Shown piece after piece: positions 27,501-34,424 of a stretch of DNA of 64,000 nt. The stretch's first letter is position 1. The number at the start of each line of letters is the position of its first letter. The DNA is from CAVSIS01 sp963814875. Lineage in GTDB: Bacteria > Acidobacteriota > Thermoanaerobaculia > Thermoanaerobaculales > Sulfomarinibacteraceae. The translations under genes were made by a program, and so were the position numbers. The stretch covers positions 123,681-187,680 of the forward strand of contig CAWFFJ010000027.1 of the NCBI GenBank assembly GCA_963814875.1, written 5' to 3'. The notes below the pieces were generated by a model. It made no database searches. It was not told the DNA's origin and worked only from the letters and a program-made list of their open reading frames with translations.

Positions 27501-28052
27501 GACGTGACCGTGCCGGCAGGTCACGGCGTCCGGATCGTGGACGCGCTCGCGGACATGTTCAGCTACTCGGGCTCCGGGGCGCTGCGCATCCGTTCGGCTG
27601 GGGGTGCGATCGGCGTCTCGAGCCGCACCTACAACCAGCTCGCCGGCTCGACCTACGGGCAGTACATCGCAGGCTTCCCGGAAGGCTGGGGGATCTGGGA
27701 GGGTCGCAGCGCGCGCATGGTGCAGCTTGCCTACTCGCCGGACCGCTCACGGGGCTACCGCACGAACATCGGCCTCGCGAGCATGGCCGACGTCGAGATG
27801 GGGGTGGACGTTCGGCTCTTTCGAGGCGACGGCACATTCCTCGGCACGCGCCACGTCCAGCTGGCCCCGTACGCTTGGCACCAGGAGACCGACGTCTTCG
27901 CCGGGCTCGGCCTCGGCGAGATCCGCGACGCCTACGCGATGGTCGCCACCACCACGAGCAACGCCCGGGCGCTGGTGTACGCGTCGGTCGTGGACAACCG
28001 CTCGGGGGACCCGATCTTCATGCTCGCCAGCCCCGATGGCGACCCTCCCTGA
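24564..28052 (+). CDS. Large secreted LVIVD-repeat/PKD protein with duplicated C-terminal module
   Basis: 1,162 residues. ATG 24564 is chosen because GAGGAGG lies six bases before it. The signal peptide is MWRSVLLMIALAPITVHA. Residues about 30-590 contain more than ten LVIVD-type repeats (pattern AYVA..GLRVVDVSDP..PTEVG), which form a beta-propeller-like array. A PKD domain follows at 607-680 (FTDLSTGSPTSWQWLFSDGG). Residues about 690-925 and 926-1162 are two copies of one module: each starts VPA[SA]AH..G...W.TDL, contains SSRTYN and GQYI.G, then YRTNIG, and ends near VDN.SGDPIF. The same module is begun at 1-726 and decayed at 55677-56478. It is probably cell-surface or extracellular, for adhesion or scaffolding; that role is inference. 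Confidence 0.85.
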   Translation: MWRSVLLMIALAPITVHAAGPCPELVGRWAWGPVKAVAADMTRVVFGSGGVIAVADLTRPEVPTIVGSTTIPGVAFEIALSGESAYVAAWNGGLVVVDLSSPSHPLVAGHYDTTGYARGVTVRGHIAYVTTDSGLRILNVSDPGRITELGAIETEGTAWKVAVEGPFAFVADDSKGLRVIDVLSPMRPTEIGWIDTPGRARGVAVVGDLVVVADTQSIRMIDVSDPTAPVEVGSLQAWVEDVAVVGKFAYLADSSAGLRTVDISNPASPTELDSAWWRGVSKDVAVRGSMVLVAGEWGGLGVFDATEASDLQQLGILATPSTSNDVVVSGSLAYVANSTEGVHVIDVSSPASPREVGALDTGSAEAVALSGSTLFVAAGSSGVSILDVSDPTHPTEVGVFDTPDSAFDVKVAGGFAYVANCREGLRVVDVSTLSSPVERGVWPSGECARRVTVSGRYAYVTGDDLGLHVVDIQDPAHPTEIGAIPDLGYTYTSVVVGSRMLVATGGDGIAVVDISTPNAPAQVGSIDIEGDTQDIEVSGSTAYAVSTWGGLTVLDVTDPTAATVLGISHELPEVRGVTASGGLVFATDYMSGLGVFSAESCGAAPPLADFTFFPSWPSEGESMTFTDLSTGSPTSWQWLFSDGGTGTGRHPNHTFVTPGFATATLTAGNGFGSSTATRGFAVRPIGPPPPVAGSAVGELTIVPASAHVGGAEGTHWVTDLVLHNIGDVGTMAALYLLQPGAANTVVPAIEVWVPAGQSVLLADAVLSLFPLDSASGALLVAADAPVLQVSSRTYNLVSSGTFGQYIPGWPLAAASTDAHTSSLIQLTENSRYRTNIGFVNPTPSRLDVAVEVRRADGTSLGSQAYSVPQFGFLQVNRILRAFVGSDVDDAVATVSTSTPGARFFTYASSVDNVSGDPIFIAPVRADTGPIWVPAAAHAEGLNDTVWRTDLELANAGASPVTVTVELMRADQDNRSPASHDVTVPAGHGVRIVDALADMFSYSGSGALRIRSAGGAIGVSSRTYNQLAGSTYGQYIAGFPEGWGIWEGRSARMVQLAYSPDRSRGYRTNIGLASMADVEMGVDVRLFRGDGTFLGTRHVQLAPYAWHQETDVFAGLGLGEIRDAYAMVATTTSNARALVYASVVDNRSGDPIFMLASPDGDPP

Positions 28053-28067
28053 GGGGCCCTGAGGGCG

Positions 28068-28101
28068 ACGTTCCGGCCCGGCTCAAGCCGGGCCGGAACG
28101 T
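28068..28101. terminator. Perfect 16-bp hairpin, probable terminator
   Basis: ACGTTCCGGCCCGGCT and AGCCGGGCCGGAACGT pair perfectly around CA. It lies 16 bases past the stop of the LVIVD gene. There is no T tract, so intrinsic termination is uncertain; it may instead be a REP-like element. Confidence 0.5.
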
Positions 28102-28267
28102 GGTAGCCTCGGCGAGATCACACAGCATGCGCAGGGTCTGTCGGCGTATCGACCGAGGGTGTCCAGAGGTTGCCGCCGGTTCAACCCGGCGCAGGCAGGC
28201 GGCGGGGGGTCGGCCGCGGGCGCCATCTCCGTGCCCGTCCACCCGGAGCCGCCGAGGGGAGGCCGCG

Positions 28268-29020
28268 ATGACGGGTCACACGCCACACGAGGTGCCAGCC
28301 TTCTTCCGCGTGATGGGCGCGATCAACCGCTACGTCAGCGAGGACTTCCTGGGCGGGCCACGGGTGCTCAAGATGGCCTGGGTGATCAACCTGCAGAAGG
28401 GCACGACCCTGCTCTTCGTCGGCGCGCTCATGGTCGTCTTCGGGAACTTCTCGACCGCGGCCTGGGTCTACCTCGCCCTGCACGGGACCTATGGTCTGTG
28501 CTGGCTGCTCAAGCACGTCGCCTTCCCGGACGCGGGCTGGGAGAAGCGGGTCACCTTCGGCGGCGCGGTGATGAGCTGGGTGCTGGTTCTCGGCCTGTAC
28601 TGGGTGTTTCCTGTGCTGCTGATCTCGCCCGTGCTCGGTCCGGGGCGAGCGCAGCCGAGCGATGCACTGCTCGCTTTCTGCATCGGCCTCCACACCCTCG
28701 GCGTCGCGGTCATGATGTCCGCGGACTGCCAGAAGAACATCACCCTGAAGATTCGTCGCGGGCTAATCACCGACGGGATGTTCGCGCGCGTCCGCCACCC
28801 CAACTACCTCGGCGAGATGATGATCTACGCAGCCTACGCGCTACTCGTGCGGCACTGGATCCCGTGGCTGATCCTCGCCTGGGTGTGGGGCGGCATCTTC
28901 CTCACCAACATGGTGCTCAAAGAGGCATCGATGGCCCGCTACCCCGAGTGGGCCGCCTATCGGGCGCGTACCTGGATGCTACTGCCGCGGCCCGGAAGAC
29001 AGGCCCCGACCTTAGGCTAG
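28268..29020 (+). CDS. Integral-membrane methyltransferase/reductase-like protein (DUF1295/ICMT-like)
   Basis: 250 residues. The start ATG 28268 has GGGGAGG upstream. Five to six hydrophobic helices are visible, for example GTTLLFVGALMVVFGNFS and VMSWVLVLGLYWVFPVLL. The C-terminal signature RHPNYLGEMMIYAAYALL followed by YPEWAAYRARTWMLLP is that of the steroid 5-alpha-reductase C-terminal and isoprenylcysteine methyltransferase group, where the RHP..E region binds SAM or NADPH. The substrate is unknown, probably a lipid. The stop codon lies inside the hairpin at 29017-29040. Confidence 0.8.
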   Translation: MTGHTPHEVPAFFRVMGAINRYVSEDFLGGPRVLKMAWVINLQKGTTLLFVGALMVVFGNFSTAAWVYLALHGTYGLCWLLKHVAFPDAGWEKRVTFGGAVMSWVLVLGLYWVFPVLLISPVLGPGRAQPSDALLAFCIGLHTLGVAVMMSADCQKNITLKIRRGLITDGMFARVRHPNYLGEMMIYAAYALLVRHWIPWLILAWVWGGIFLTNMVLKEASMARYPEWAAYRARTWMLLPRPGRQAPTLG

Positions 29021-29040
29021 AGGCCTGGCGGGGCCTCTAG
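29017..29040. terminator. Hairpin between convergent genes
   Basis: CTAGAGGCC and GGCCTCTAG form a 9-bp stem with a six-base loop. It includes the TAG stop of the methyltransferase gene and lies before the end of the convergent GNAT gene. It is a candidate bidirectional terminator without a long T run. Confidence 0.5.
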
Positions 29041-29079
29041 ATAGCCTGACGAGGGTGGAATCCCGGCTGGGCCGACCGC

Positions 29080-29946
29080 TCAAGTCCGCGCCGAGCGCGG
29101 CAGGCAGAAGGGCTCGCCCTCGACGGCGAAGGGACCGCGGACCATGAGCATCGACGGGCCGTCGTGGTCGAATGGACCGGGGACCGGCTCCGCCCCGGGT
29201 CCGACGCGGTCTGGGGTGAAGGCGAGAGTGACGGTCTCGATCGGACCGGGGAGCCGGTCGAGGATTTCTCCAAGCGACGGCAGGCGCGGTCCGACGACGT
29301 CGAACAGCGTCACGGACGCGCCGTCGCGCTCCAAACACAGGAGCACGTCGAGGTCGGGCGCGTAGTGGAGCGGTCGCCGGCCCTCGTTGAAGCAGAACAC
29401 GCTCCGCTCGCGGACCACGCCGAGGATGTGGGACAACGGCTCGCGGGTGTCGAGCAGACGGTGGAGGAGCTCGAGGTCTGCGGCGTCGCCCGTGTCCAGG
29501 AGGCGGACGCCGTCGCTTCCGCTGCCGGTTCTGCCTGGCGCCCTGAACAGGTGCTCGGTGACGGTGCCAAAGCCGAAGGGCGCGAAGTACTCGGGGTGCT
29601 CGGTGGTGAGGATCTGGGTCTCATACCGCTCGTCGCAGTACGCGAGCGCCTCGTCCATCACTCGGCGATAGTGGCCTCGGCGGCGGCTGTCGGGGTCGGT
29701 GGCGACGCCGTGGATCGAGGCCACCGCGACCGCCTGCCCGCGCACCACGAGCGGCAGCTCGATCACGCCGACGTGAGAGACGATGCGGCCGCCCTCGACG
29801 GCCACGAAGGGCGTCGACTCCGACTCCCAGGGAGCGCCCATGCGCGCCGCCTCGACGGCGCCGCGACGGATCCCGGGGAAGACGACATCGAGCAGATCCA
29901 TGAGTCGGTGGATCAGCCCGGGGTCATCGGAGAACGAGCCTCTCAT
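29080..29946 (-). CDS. GNAT-family N-acetyltransferase
   Basis: 288 residues. The start ATG 29946 has GGAGG upstream. The N-terminal half holds the GNAT core: FVAVEGGRIVSHVGV (beta 2-3), then ASIHGVATDPDSRRRGHYRR, where RRRGH is the acetyl-CoA pyrophosphate loop (Q/RxxGxG/A type). The second half is a less conserved domain, as in the Eis-like or two-domain GNATs. The acceptor is unknown. It is convergent with the methyltransferase gene. Confidence 0.82.
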   Translation of the reverse strand: MRGSFSDDPGLIHRLMDLLDVVFPGIRRGAVEAARMGAPWESESTPFVAVEGGRIVSHVGVIELPLVVRGQAVAVASIHGVATDPDSRRRGHYRRVMDEALAYCDERYETQILTTEHPEYFAPFGFGTVTEHLFRAPGRTGSGSDGVRLLDTGDAADLELLHRLLDTREPLSHILGVVRERSVFCFNEGRRPLHYAPDLDVLLCLERDGASVTLFDVVGPRLPSLGEILDRLPGPIETVTLAFTPDRVGPGAEPVPGPFDHDGPSMLMVRGPFAVEGEPFCLPRSART

Positions 29947-30086
29947 ACGGTGCCTCCGGACGTGGGTCGGCGCGGATCGAGAATCTCACACCTGCGATCG
30001 ACACGGGCCGTGGTGCGCTCTTCACCCGCCCTTCGTCCGACCAGAGTGCACGTGCCGCGTGTGGGTCCGCAATCCTACCGGTACAC

Positions 30087-30251
30087 TAGTGTCCTGTTTG
30101 GGAAGTCCTATGTGCTTGTCGCGGAGCCAGCACGGTTCCTGGCAAGGCGCGACGACGCAGGCGTAGCCTTACTACTTCAAGGAGAAGCAACGCAGCCAGG
30201 GGCCGCGATGGCCCGCGAGAAGTGCACCGGGATTTCCCAGACAGGACACTA
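30087..30251. repeat. 165-bp MITE-like palindrome, complete copy
   Basis: The ends are TAGTGTCCTGTTTGGGAAGT and, from the other side, TAGTGTCCTGTCTGGGAAAT; both outer edges are TA. Much of the interior pairs imperfectly (GCGGAGCCAGCACGG with GCGGGCCATCGCGG). A second, interrupted copy occupies 48482-49054. It fills most of the spacer between the GNAT gene and the CDF gene; bases 29947-30086 show nothing else that I recognise. Confidence 0.7.
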
Positions 30252-30274
30252 GCTCGACGAAGCGGAGGAGTCTC

Positions 30275-31264
30275 GTGGCAGGCCACTCGACGAAGCCGAT
30301 CGCGATCTACGGCGCCCTTGCCGCCAACCTGGCGATCGCCGCCACGAAGTTCACGGCCGCTCTCCTCACCGGAAGCTCGGCGATGCTCTCCGAGGGCATC
30401 CACTCGCTGGTCGATACCGGCAACCAGGGCCTCCTGCTGCTCGGCCTCAAGCGCAGCCGGCGGCCTGCCGACGAGGACCACCCCTTCGGCCACGGCAAGG
30501 AGCTCTACTTCTGGAGCCTGATCGTGGCGGTCCTCCTGTTCGGCCTCGGCGGAGGGATGTCGGTCTACGAAGGCATCCTGCACGTGATGGAGCCCGTCGA
30601 GGCGACGGGCCCATCCTGGAACTTCGCGGTGCTCGCCTTCGCTTTCGTGTTCGAAGGCGCGTCGTTCCTGATCGCCCTGCGAGAGCTGCGGCGCCGCAAC
30701 CCGCGCGCGGGCCTGCTCAGGGCAATCCACCGCAGCAAGGACCCGTCGGTCTTCGTCGTGGTCTACGAGGATTCCGCCGCTCTGGCCGGCCTGGTGGTCG
30801 CCTTCGTGGGTGTGCTGCTGAGCCACCTGCTCGACCTACCCGTCCTGGACGGAGCGGCCTCGGTGGTGATCGGCCTGATCCTCGGGGCGGTGGCGGTGCT
30901 TCTCGCCTGGGAGAGCAAGGAGCTACTGCTCGGCGAAGCGGTGAGGCCAGAGGTCCTCGAGAGCGTCCGCGCGCTCGCAGCCGCCGACCCGGACGTCGCT
31001 AACATCGGGCGTCCGCTCACCATGCACCTCTCGCCGCACGAGGTGCTGCTCAATCTCGACGTCCAGTTCCGGGAAGGCATTTCCGCAGCGGAGGTGGTGC
31101 GGGCCGTGGACCGTCTCGAGCAGAGCATCCGGAAGGCCCACCCCGAGATGCGGCGGATCTTCATCGAAGCCGAGAACATCGCCGTGCCGGAGCGCCGCAG
31201 AGGACAGGACCACCAAGACACGAAGACACCAAGCCATCGCAGGGACAGGGGAGCGGTCTCGTAG
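30275..31264 (+). CDS. Cation diffusion facilitator (CDF) metal-efflux transporter
   Basis: 329 residues. The start GTG 30275 has GGAGGAG six bases upstream. Six membrane helices are predicted by eye between residues 10 and 210. The metal motif in helix 2 is HSLVDTGNQ (H-x3-D), and DHPFGHGKELYFW is the conserved loop before helix 3. Helix 5 has YEDSAALAGL (E/H-x3-D equivalent). The C-terminal cytoplasmic domain runs at 215-305. It probably exports Zn, Mn or a similar divalent ion in exchange for protons. The last 22 residues (RRRGQDHQDTKTPSHRRD) are translated from the dispersed repeat at 31209-31233, so the C-terminus was extended by repeat DNA. Confidence 0.88.
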   Translation: MAGHSTKPIAIYGALAANLAIAATKFTAALLTGSSAMLSEGIHSLVDTGNQGLLLLGLKRSRRPADEDHPFGHGKELYFWSLIVAVLLFGLGGGMSVYEGILHVMEPVEATGPSWNFAVLAFAFVFEGASFLIALRELRRRNPRAGLLRAIHRSKDPSVFVVVYEDSAALAGLVVAFVGVLLSHLLDLPVLDGAASVVIGLILGAVAVLLAWESKELLLGEAVRPEVLESVRALAAADPDVANIGRPLTMHLSPHEVLLNLDVQFREGISAAEVVRAVDRLEQSIRKAHPEMRRIFIEAENIAVPERRRGQDHQDTKTPSHRRDRGAVS

Positions 31265-31492
31265 GCCCCGGCGGCTGCCTCCAGCAGCCGCCCCTGACGG
31301 GAGGAGCGGACGGACGAAAGAGCGGCTCTCTCGTCCGCCCGCTCCTCCCGTCAGGGCCGCGCGCCGTGCGCGCGGCGGGACCCCGGGTACGGTCTGGATT
31401 CTCCCCCATCGCGTGCTCCCCTGGTGCGGCCCACTCCGAACCGGGATTGGAAACGCACTCCTGGCTAGATGCCCCCTTGGTGTCTTGGTGGT
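31209..31492. repeat. Inverted CCAAGACAC repeats enclosing a cluster of strong hairpins
   Basis: 31209-31233 reads ACCACCAAGACACGAAGACA then CCAAG; 31476-31492 carries the reverse copy CTTGGTGTCTTGGTGGT. Between them 31292-31321 pairs with 31327-31356 (30-bp arms starting CCCTGACGGGAGGAGCGG, two mismatches). Smaller stems flank this: GGCGGCTG/CAGCCGCC and GCCGCGCGC/GCGCGCGGC. Also 31548-31573 (GGGTTGCGGGCGAAGCCTGC) recurs at 48904. No gene is supported from 31265 to 31596. Confidence 0.65.
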
Positions 31493-31596
31493 GAGAATCC
31501 GCGTCGACCAGCTACCGGCTATCTGGGGCTACCGCACGGCCACCCGTGGGTTGCGGGCGAAGCCTGCGGTGGGAGTTGGCGGCGTACACTCGCCGC

Positions 31597-32730
31597 GTGG
31601 ATCGAGGGTGGCGGCTGACGTCGTTCGGGGCCGCTGCCGTCGCGTTGACGGCGGCCTTGGTGGTGGTGCGTGGCGTTCCGGCGGATGTTGAACCGGTCGT
31701 CGAGCTCTTGCCCGAGATGCTCGCCGCGCCCGCGGTCCTGTTTGCGTGGCGGTTCGGTCGCCATCGCGCCCTCATCGCGGCACTCCTGGTGGTCGGGCTG
31801 CACCTGTCGTGGCCGCTGAGCGGCGCGCTCACGGTGGTCGCGGGGCTGAACCTGCTCGCCTTGGCGCTCGTTCCGGACCTGCGGATCACTCACCCTGCGG
31901 CTCTTCTCCATCTCGCCGCGGCCCTTGCCAGCTTCGCAATGGTCGGTGCCTTCGGGACTGAAATGCTCCACCTGGGCGGTCTTTCGGTCCCGGGTTCATC
32001 GCCGTGGCCCGAGGCGGCGCTCGGGGCGGCCGGCGCGGCCGCTGTCGTCGCGACGTGGTGGCGGCGTGGGCCGCTCGAAGCGACGCTGCCGTGGCTCGCG
32101 ACGGCGGTCGCCTTGACTCGGGTGCCCGGGATCCAGGAGGTGACCTCCTCGCTGCTGTTCAGTGCCGCCGAGGCAATTGTCGTGATCGGCCTGGTCGAGG
32201 ACGGGCGGCGGCTCGCGTTCCACGACCGATTGACCGGGCTGCCCAACCGCCGTGCCTTCGACGACCAGCTGCGACGGCTCGGAGGCGAGTTCGCGCTGGC
32301 GGTGGTCGACGTCGACCGGTTCAAGGACTTCAACGACCGCTGGGGTCACGAGGCGGGCGACCAGGTGCTGCGGATGGTGGCGTCTGAGCTCGACCGCACC
32401 GGGGGAAGGGGCCGGGCGTTCCGCTACGGTGGCGAGGAGTTCGTGGTGGTCTTCCCCGGACTGACCGCACGCGAGGCCGCGCGCCACGTCGACGGCGTCC
32501 GCGTCGCCATCGCCGACCGCGGATTCGCCGTGCGGTCGACGGCCAGGCCGGCGCGCAAGCCCAAGCGGCGGGCGAGGACAGGGGACGGGCGGCGCGTCCA
32601 GGTGACGGTGAGCATCGGGGTCGCGTCACCCGGCGCGCGCCGGCCGGCGTCCGGTGACGTGCTGCGCGCCGCGGACCGCGCGATGTACCGGGCGAAGAAC
32701 GCCGGGCGGAATCGGGTGGTGTCGGCCTGA
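31597..32730 (+). CDS. Membrane-bound diguanylate cyclase (GGDEF domain)
   Basis: 377 residues. GTG 31597 is chosen because the DNA just upstream is a dispersed repeat (31548-31573). Residues 8-200 hold about six hydrophobic helices, a MASE-like sensor region. The GGDEF domain runs from about 205 to 377: LTGLPNRRAFDDQL, VVDVDRFKDFNDRWGHEAGD and RYGGEEF near 278, so the active-site loop is intact and it should make c-di-GMP. No RxxD inhibitory site is seen at the usual place. A basic insertion (STARPARKPKRRARTGDG) precedes VTVSIGVA. The signal is unknown. Confidence 0.87.
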   Translation: MDRGWRLTSFGAAAVALTAALVVVRGVPADVEPVVELLPEMLAAPAVLFAWRFGRHRALIAALLVVGLHLSWPLSGALTVVAGLNLLALALVPDLRITHPAALLHLAAALASFAMVGAFGTEMLHLGGLSVPGSSPWPEAALGAAGAAAVVATWWRRGPLEATLPWLATAVALTRVPGIQEVTSSLLFSAAEAIVVIGLVEDGRRLAFHDRLTGLPNRRAFDDQLRRLGGEFALAVVDVDRFKDFNDRWGHEAGDQVLRMVASELDRTGGRGRAFRYGGEEFVVVFPGLTAREAARHVDGVRVAIADRGFAVRSTARPARKPKRRARTGDGRRVQVTVSIGVASPGARRPASGDVLRAADRAMYRAKNAGRNRVVSA

Positions 32731-32764
32731 ACGGCACCGACAGGATTCGTGCAGCGAATCCAAA

Positions 32765-32840
32765 GCAGTGCGTGCCGCATAGCTCCGCGCCCGCTCACCC
32801 GACAGGGACCTCTTCCAAGGAGCTGTGCGGCACGCACTGC
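32765..32840. terminator. Inverted repeat with 22-bp arms between convergent genes
   Basis: The arms GCAGTGCGTGCCGCATAGCT and, from the other side, GCAGTGCGTGCCGCACAGCT extend to 22 bp with one mismatch around a 32-base loop. The right end reaches the TAG stop of the minus-strand protease gene. It may terminate transcription from both sides or be another mobile palindrome. Confidence 0.5.
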
Positions 32841-34093
32841 TACGGGAAGCGCGTCACCCTCGCCTCGACCGTGACGCTGCGTCCCTCTCGGTCGAGCACG
32901 AGCGTGCGCATGTCGCCCGGCGAGCCGCGCAGGGCGTCCTCGACCTCGCCCATTCGGGCCCCGGTGGCCTCGAGCGAGCCGACCCGGACCAGGCGGTCGC
33001 CCGCCTCGACGCCGTCGACGGTCGCCCGGCCGTCCCTGGTCGCGACGCCTGCAACGGTGAAACTGCCGTCGGGCTCGGGCCGCAGGGTGAGTCCGACGAT
33101 GTCGAGGTCGTGGTCGGCGCGGTCGGGTCCCGCTTCCCAGTAGGTCATCCCGTTCGGCCAGTCAACCTCGAGGCGGAAGCGCTTCAGCACGTTACCCCCG
33201 ATGAACCCGGCCACCGCGCCGGCGCTCTTGCCCGAGTACCAGTCGAACAGGCGCTGGTCGAGCCCGAGCAAAGCGACCTTGTGGGTCCTCAGCGGACCGA
33301 GCCCGATCTCGGGCAGGCGCATCAGCGTGCCGGCGGCCTCGAAGCCGAAACCCCAGAAGTTGGTCGATCCCACGGCACCGATGGAGACCGGCCACTCGGG
33401 GTGTCGGGACTGCCACGCCGAGGTCAGGCGGTCCGAAACCCATGTCCCGGCGGAACCGGTGTCGACGCCGAGCGCAACAGTCTCGCCGTCGAGGGTTGCG
33501 TCGACCAGGAAGAGACCAGTCTCGGAGTTGACGCGGCAGGAGACTGGGACGCCGCGGGGTGTGAGCGACCCCGGTCGGGCGACGGTGAGGCGGCCGCCAG
33601 GGTAGTCGAGGACGACGTGGGATCGGCGCAGGGCGGATGCGGGCAGGTGGACCTCCGCCGCGACGGCGGCCTGCACGGTGGCGCCGGGGTGGATCCGCAG
33701 CGGGATGCCCGTGGTATCCAGCGTCAGGCCACCGAGTCGCACGCGGGGGGCAGGGGAGGGCGACTCGACGGAGTGCTGCGAATCGCCGGGTGGGACCACC
33801 GACGTGTCGATGCCCAGGTCCCTCGCGAGAGGCTCCGCGAGAACCAGTACCTCGCTGCCGGTGTCGACCCACGCACGAGCCTTCCGGGCCGTCCCATCCG
33901 GGCGCAAGAGCTCCACCTCGACCGTCATCCGGTTGTGGTCGAGGGCAAACGGGAGGGTGACCGAGCGCGGCTCCGGCGCTGGCGGGGCTGGCTGTCGAGC
34001 CTCGGCGAGCGAGGCTGCGGTCGCGCCGGATCCGCTCGAAGCCATGAGTAGGGAGGTTGCCAGAAAGTACGCCGGCGTCCGCGATGATCTCAT
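32840..34093 (-). CDS. Exported retropepsin-like aspartyl protease with PDZ domain
   Basis: 417 residues. ATG 34093 begins a likely signal peptide (AYFLATSLLMASSGSGATAA). Two aspartyl-protease-like half domains follow: AWVDTGSEVLVL with Asp77, and ALGVDTGSAGTWVS with Asp211, each in the D-T-G context of retropepsins. Residues about 335-417 are a PDZ domain (VDGVEAGDRLVRVGSLEATG). Two DTG sites in one chain would let it work as a monomer. It is probably periplasmic. The substrate is unknown. The stop TAG lies at the edge of the inverted repeat 32765-32840. Confidence 0.8.
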   Translation of the reverse strand: MRSSRTPAYFLATSLLMASSGSGATAASLAEARQPAPPAPEPRSVTLPFALDHNRMTVEVELLRPDGTARKARAWVDTGSEVLVLAEPLARDLGIDTSVVPPGDSQHSVESPSPAPRVRLGGLTLDTTGIPLRIHPGATVQAAVAAEVHLPASALRRSHVVLDYPGGRLTVARPGSLTPRGVPVSCRVNSETGLFLVDATLDGETVALGVDTGSAGTWVSDRLTSAWQSRHPEWPVSIGAVGSTNFWGFGFEAAGTLMRLPEIGLGPLRTHKVALLGLDQRLFDWYSGKSAGAVAGFIGGNVLKRFRLEVDWPNGMTYWEAGPDRADHDLDIVGLTLRPEPDGSFTVAGVATRDGRATVDGVEAGDRLVRVGSLEATGARMGEVEDALRGSPGDMRTLVLDREGRSVTVEARVTRFP

Positions 34094-34290
34094 GGAGGGC
34101 CCCCGCTCAGCTTCTACGAGACACGAGCAGGCCAAGTTGCACGATGAATTCGTCGCGGCGCGGTCGTTACCGCTCGCCGACCCGGGCAGACTGCGGCCGC
34201 CCCGCAGGTAGAGAGCAGGGGTTCCCGCGACCGTGCTCGTCTTGCGAATCAGCCGGTTCCCAGGACTCGGGAGCCCGTCATTCCGATCCG

Positions 34291-34304
34291 GTGACCTGCG
34301 TCAC
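34291..34304. promoter_or_regulatory. CRP/FNR-type palindrome upstream of the multiheme cytochrome
   Basis: GTGACCTGCGTCAC is a perfect 5-4-5 inverted repeat, TGA-N6-TCA, the spacing used by CRP/FNR-family regulators. It lies about 120 bases before the cytochrome start codon. The rest of the spacer 34094-34424 shows no gene; no convincing -10/-35 pair was found. Confidence 0.35.
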
Positions 34305-34424
34305 GCGAACTCGAGCTTGTTCCTGTCCTCAGTATGTCTCGATGACCATCCGGCGATGCACTAGAAAGAGGATCCGCGCGCGAGCTTGCAACACGACACG
34401 CGCGAACCTGCAAAGGAGGACGGT

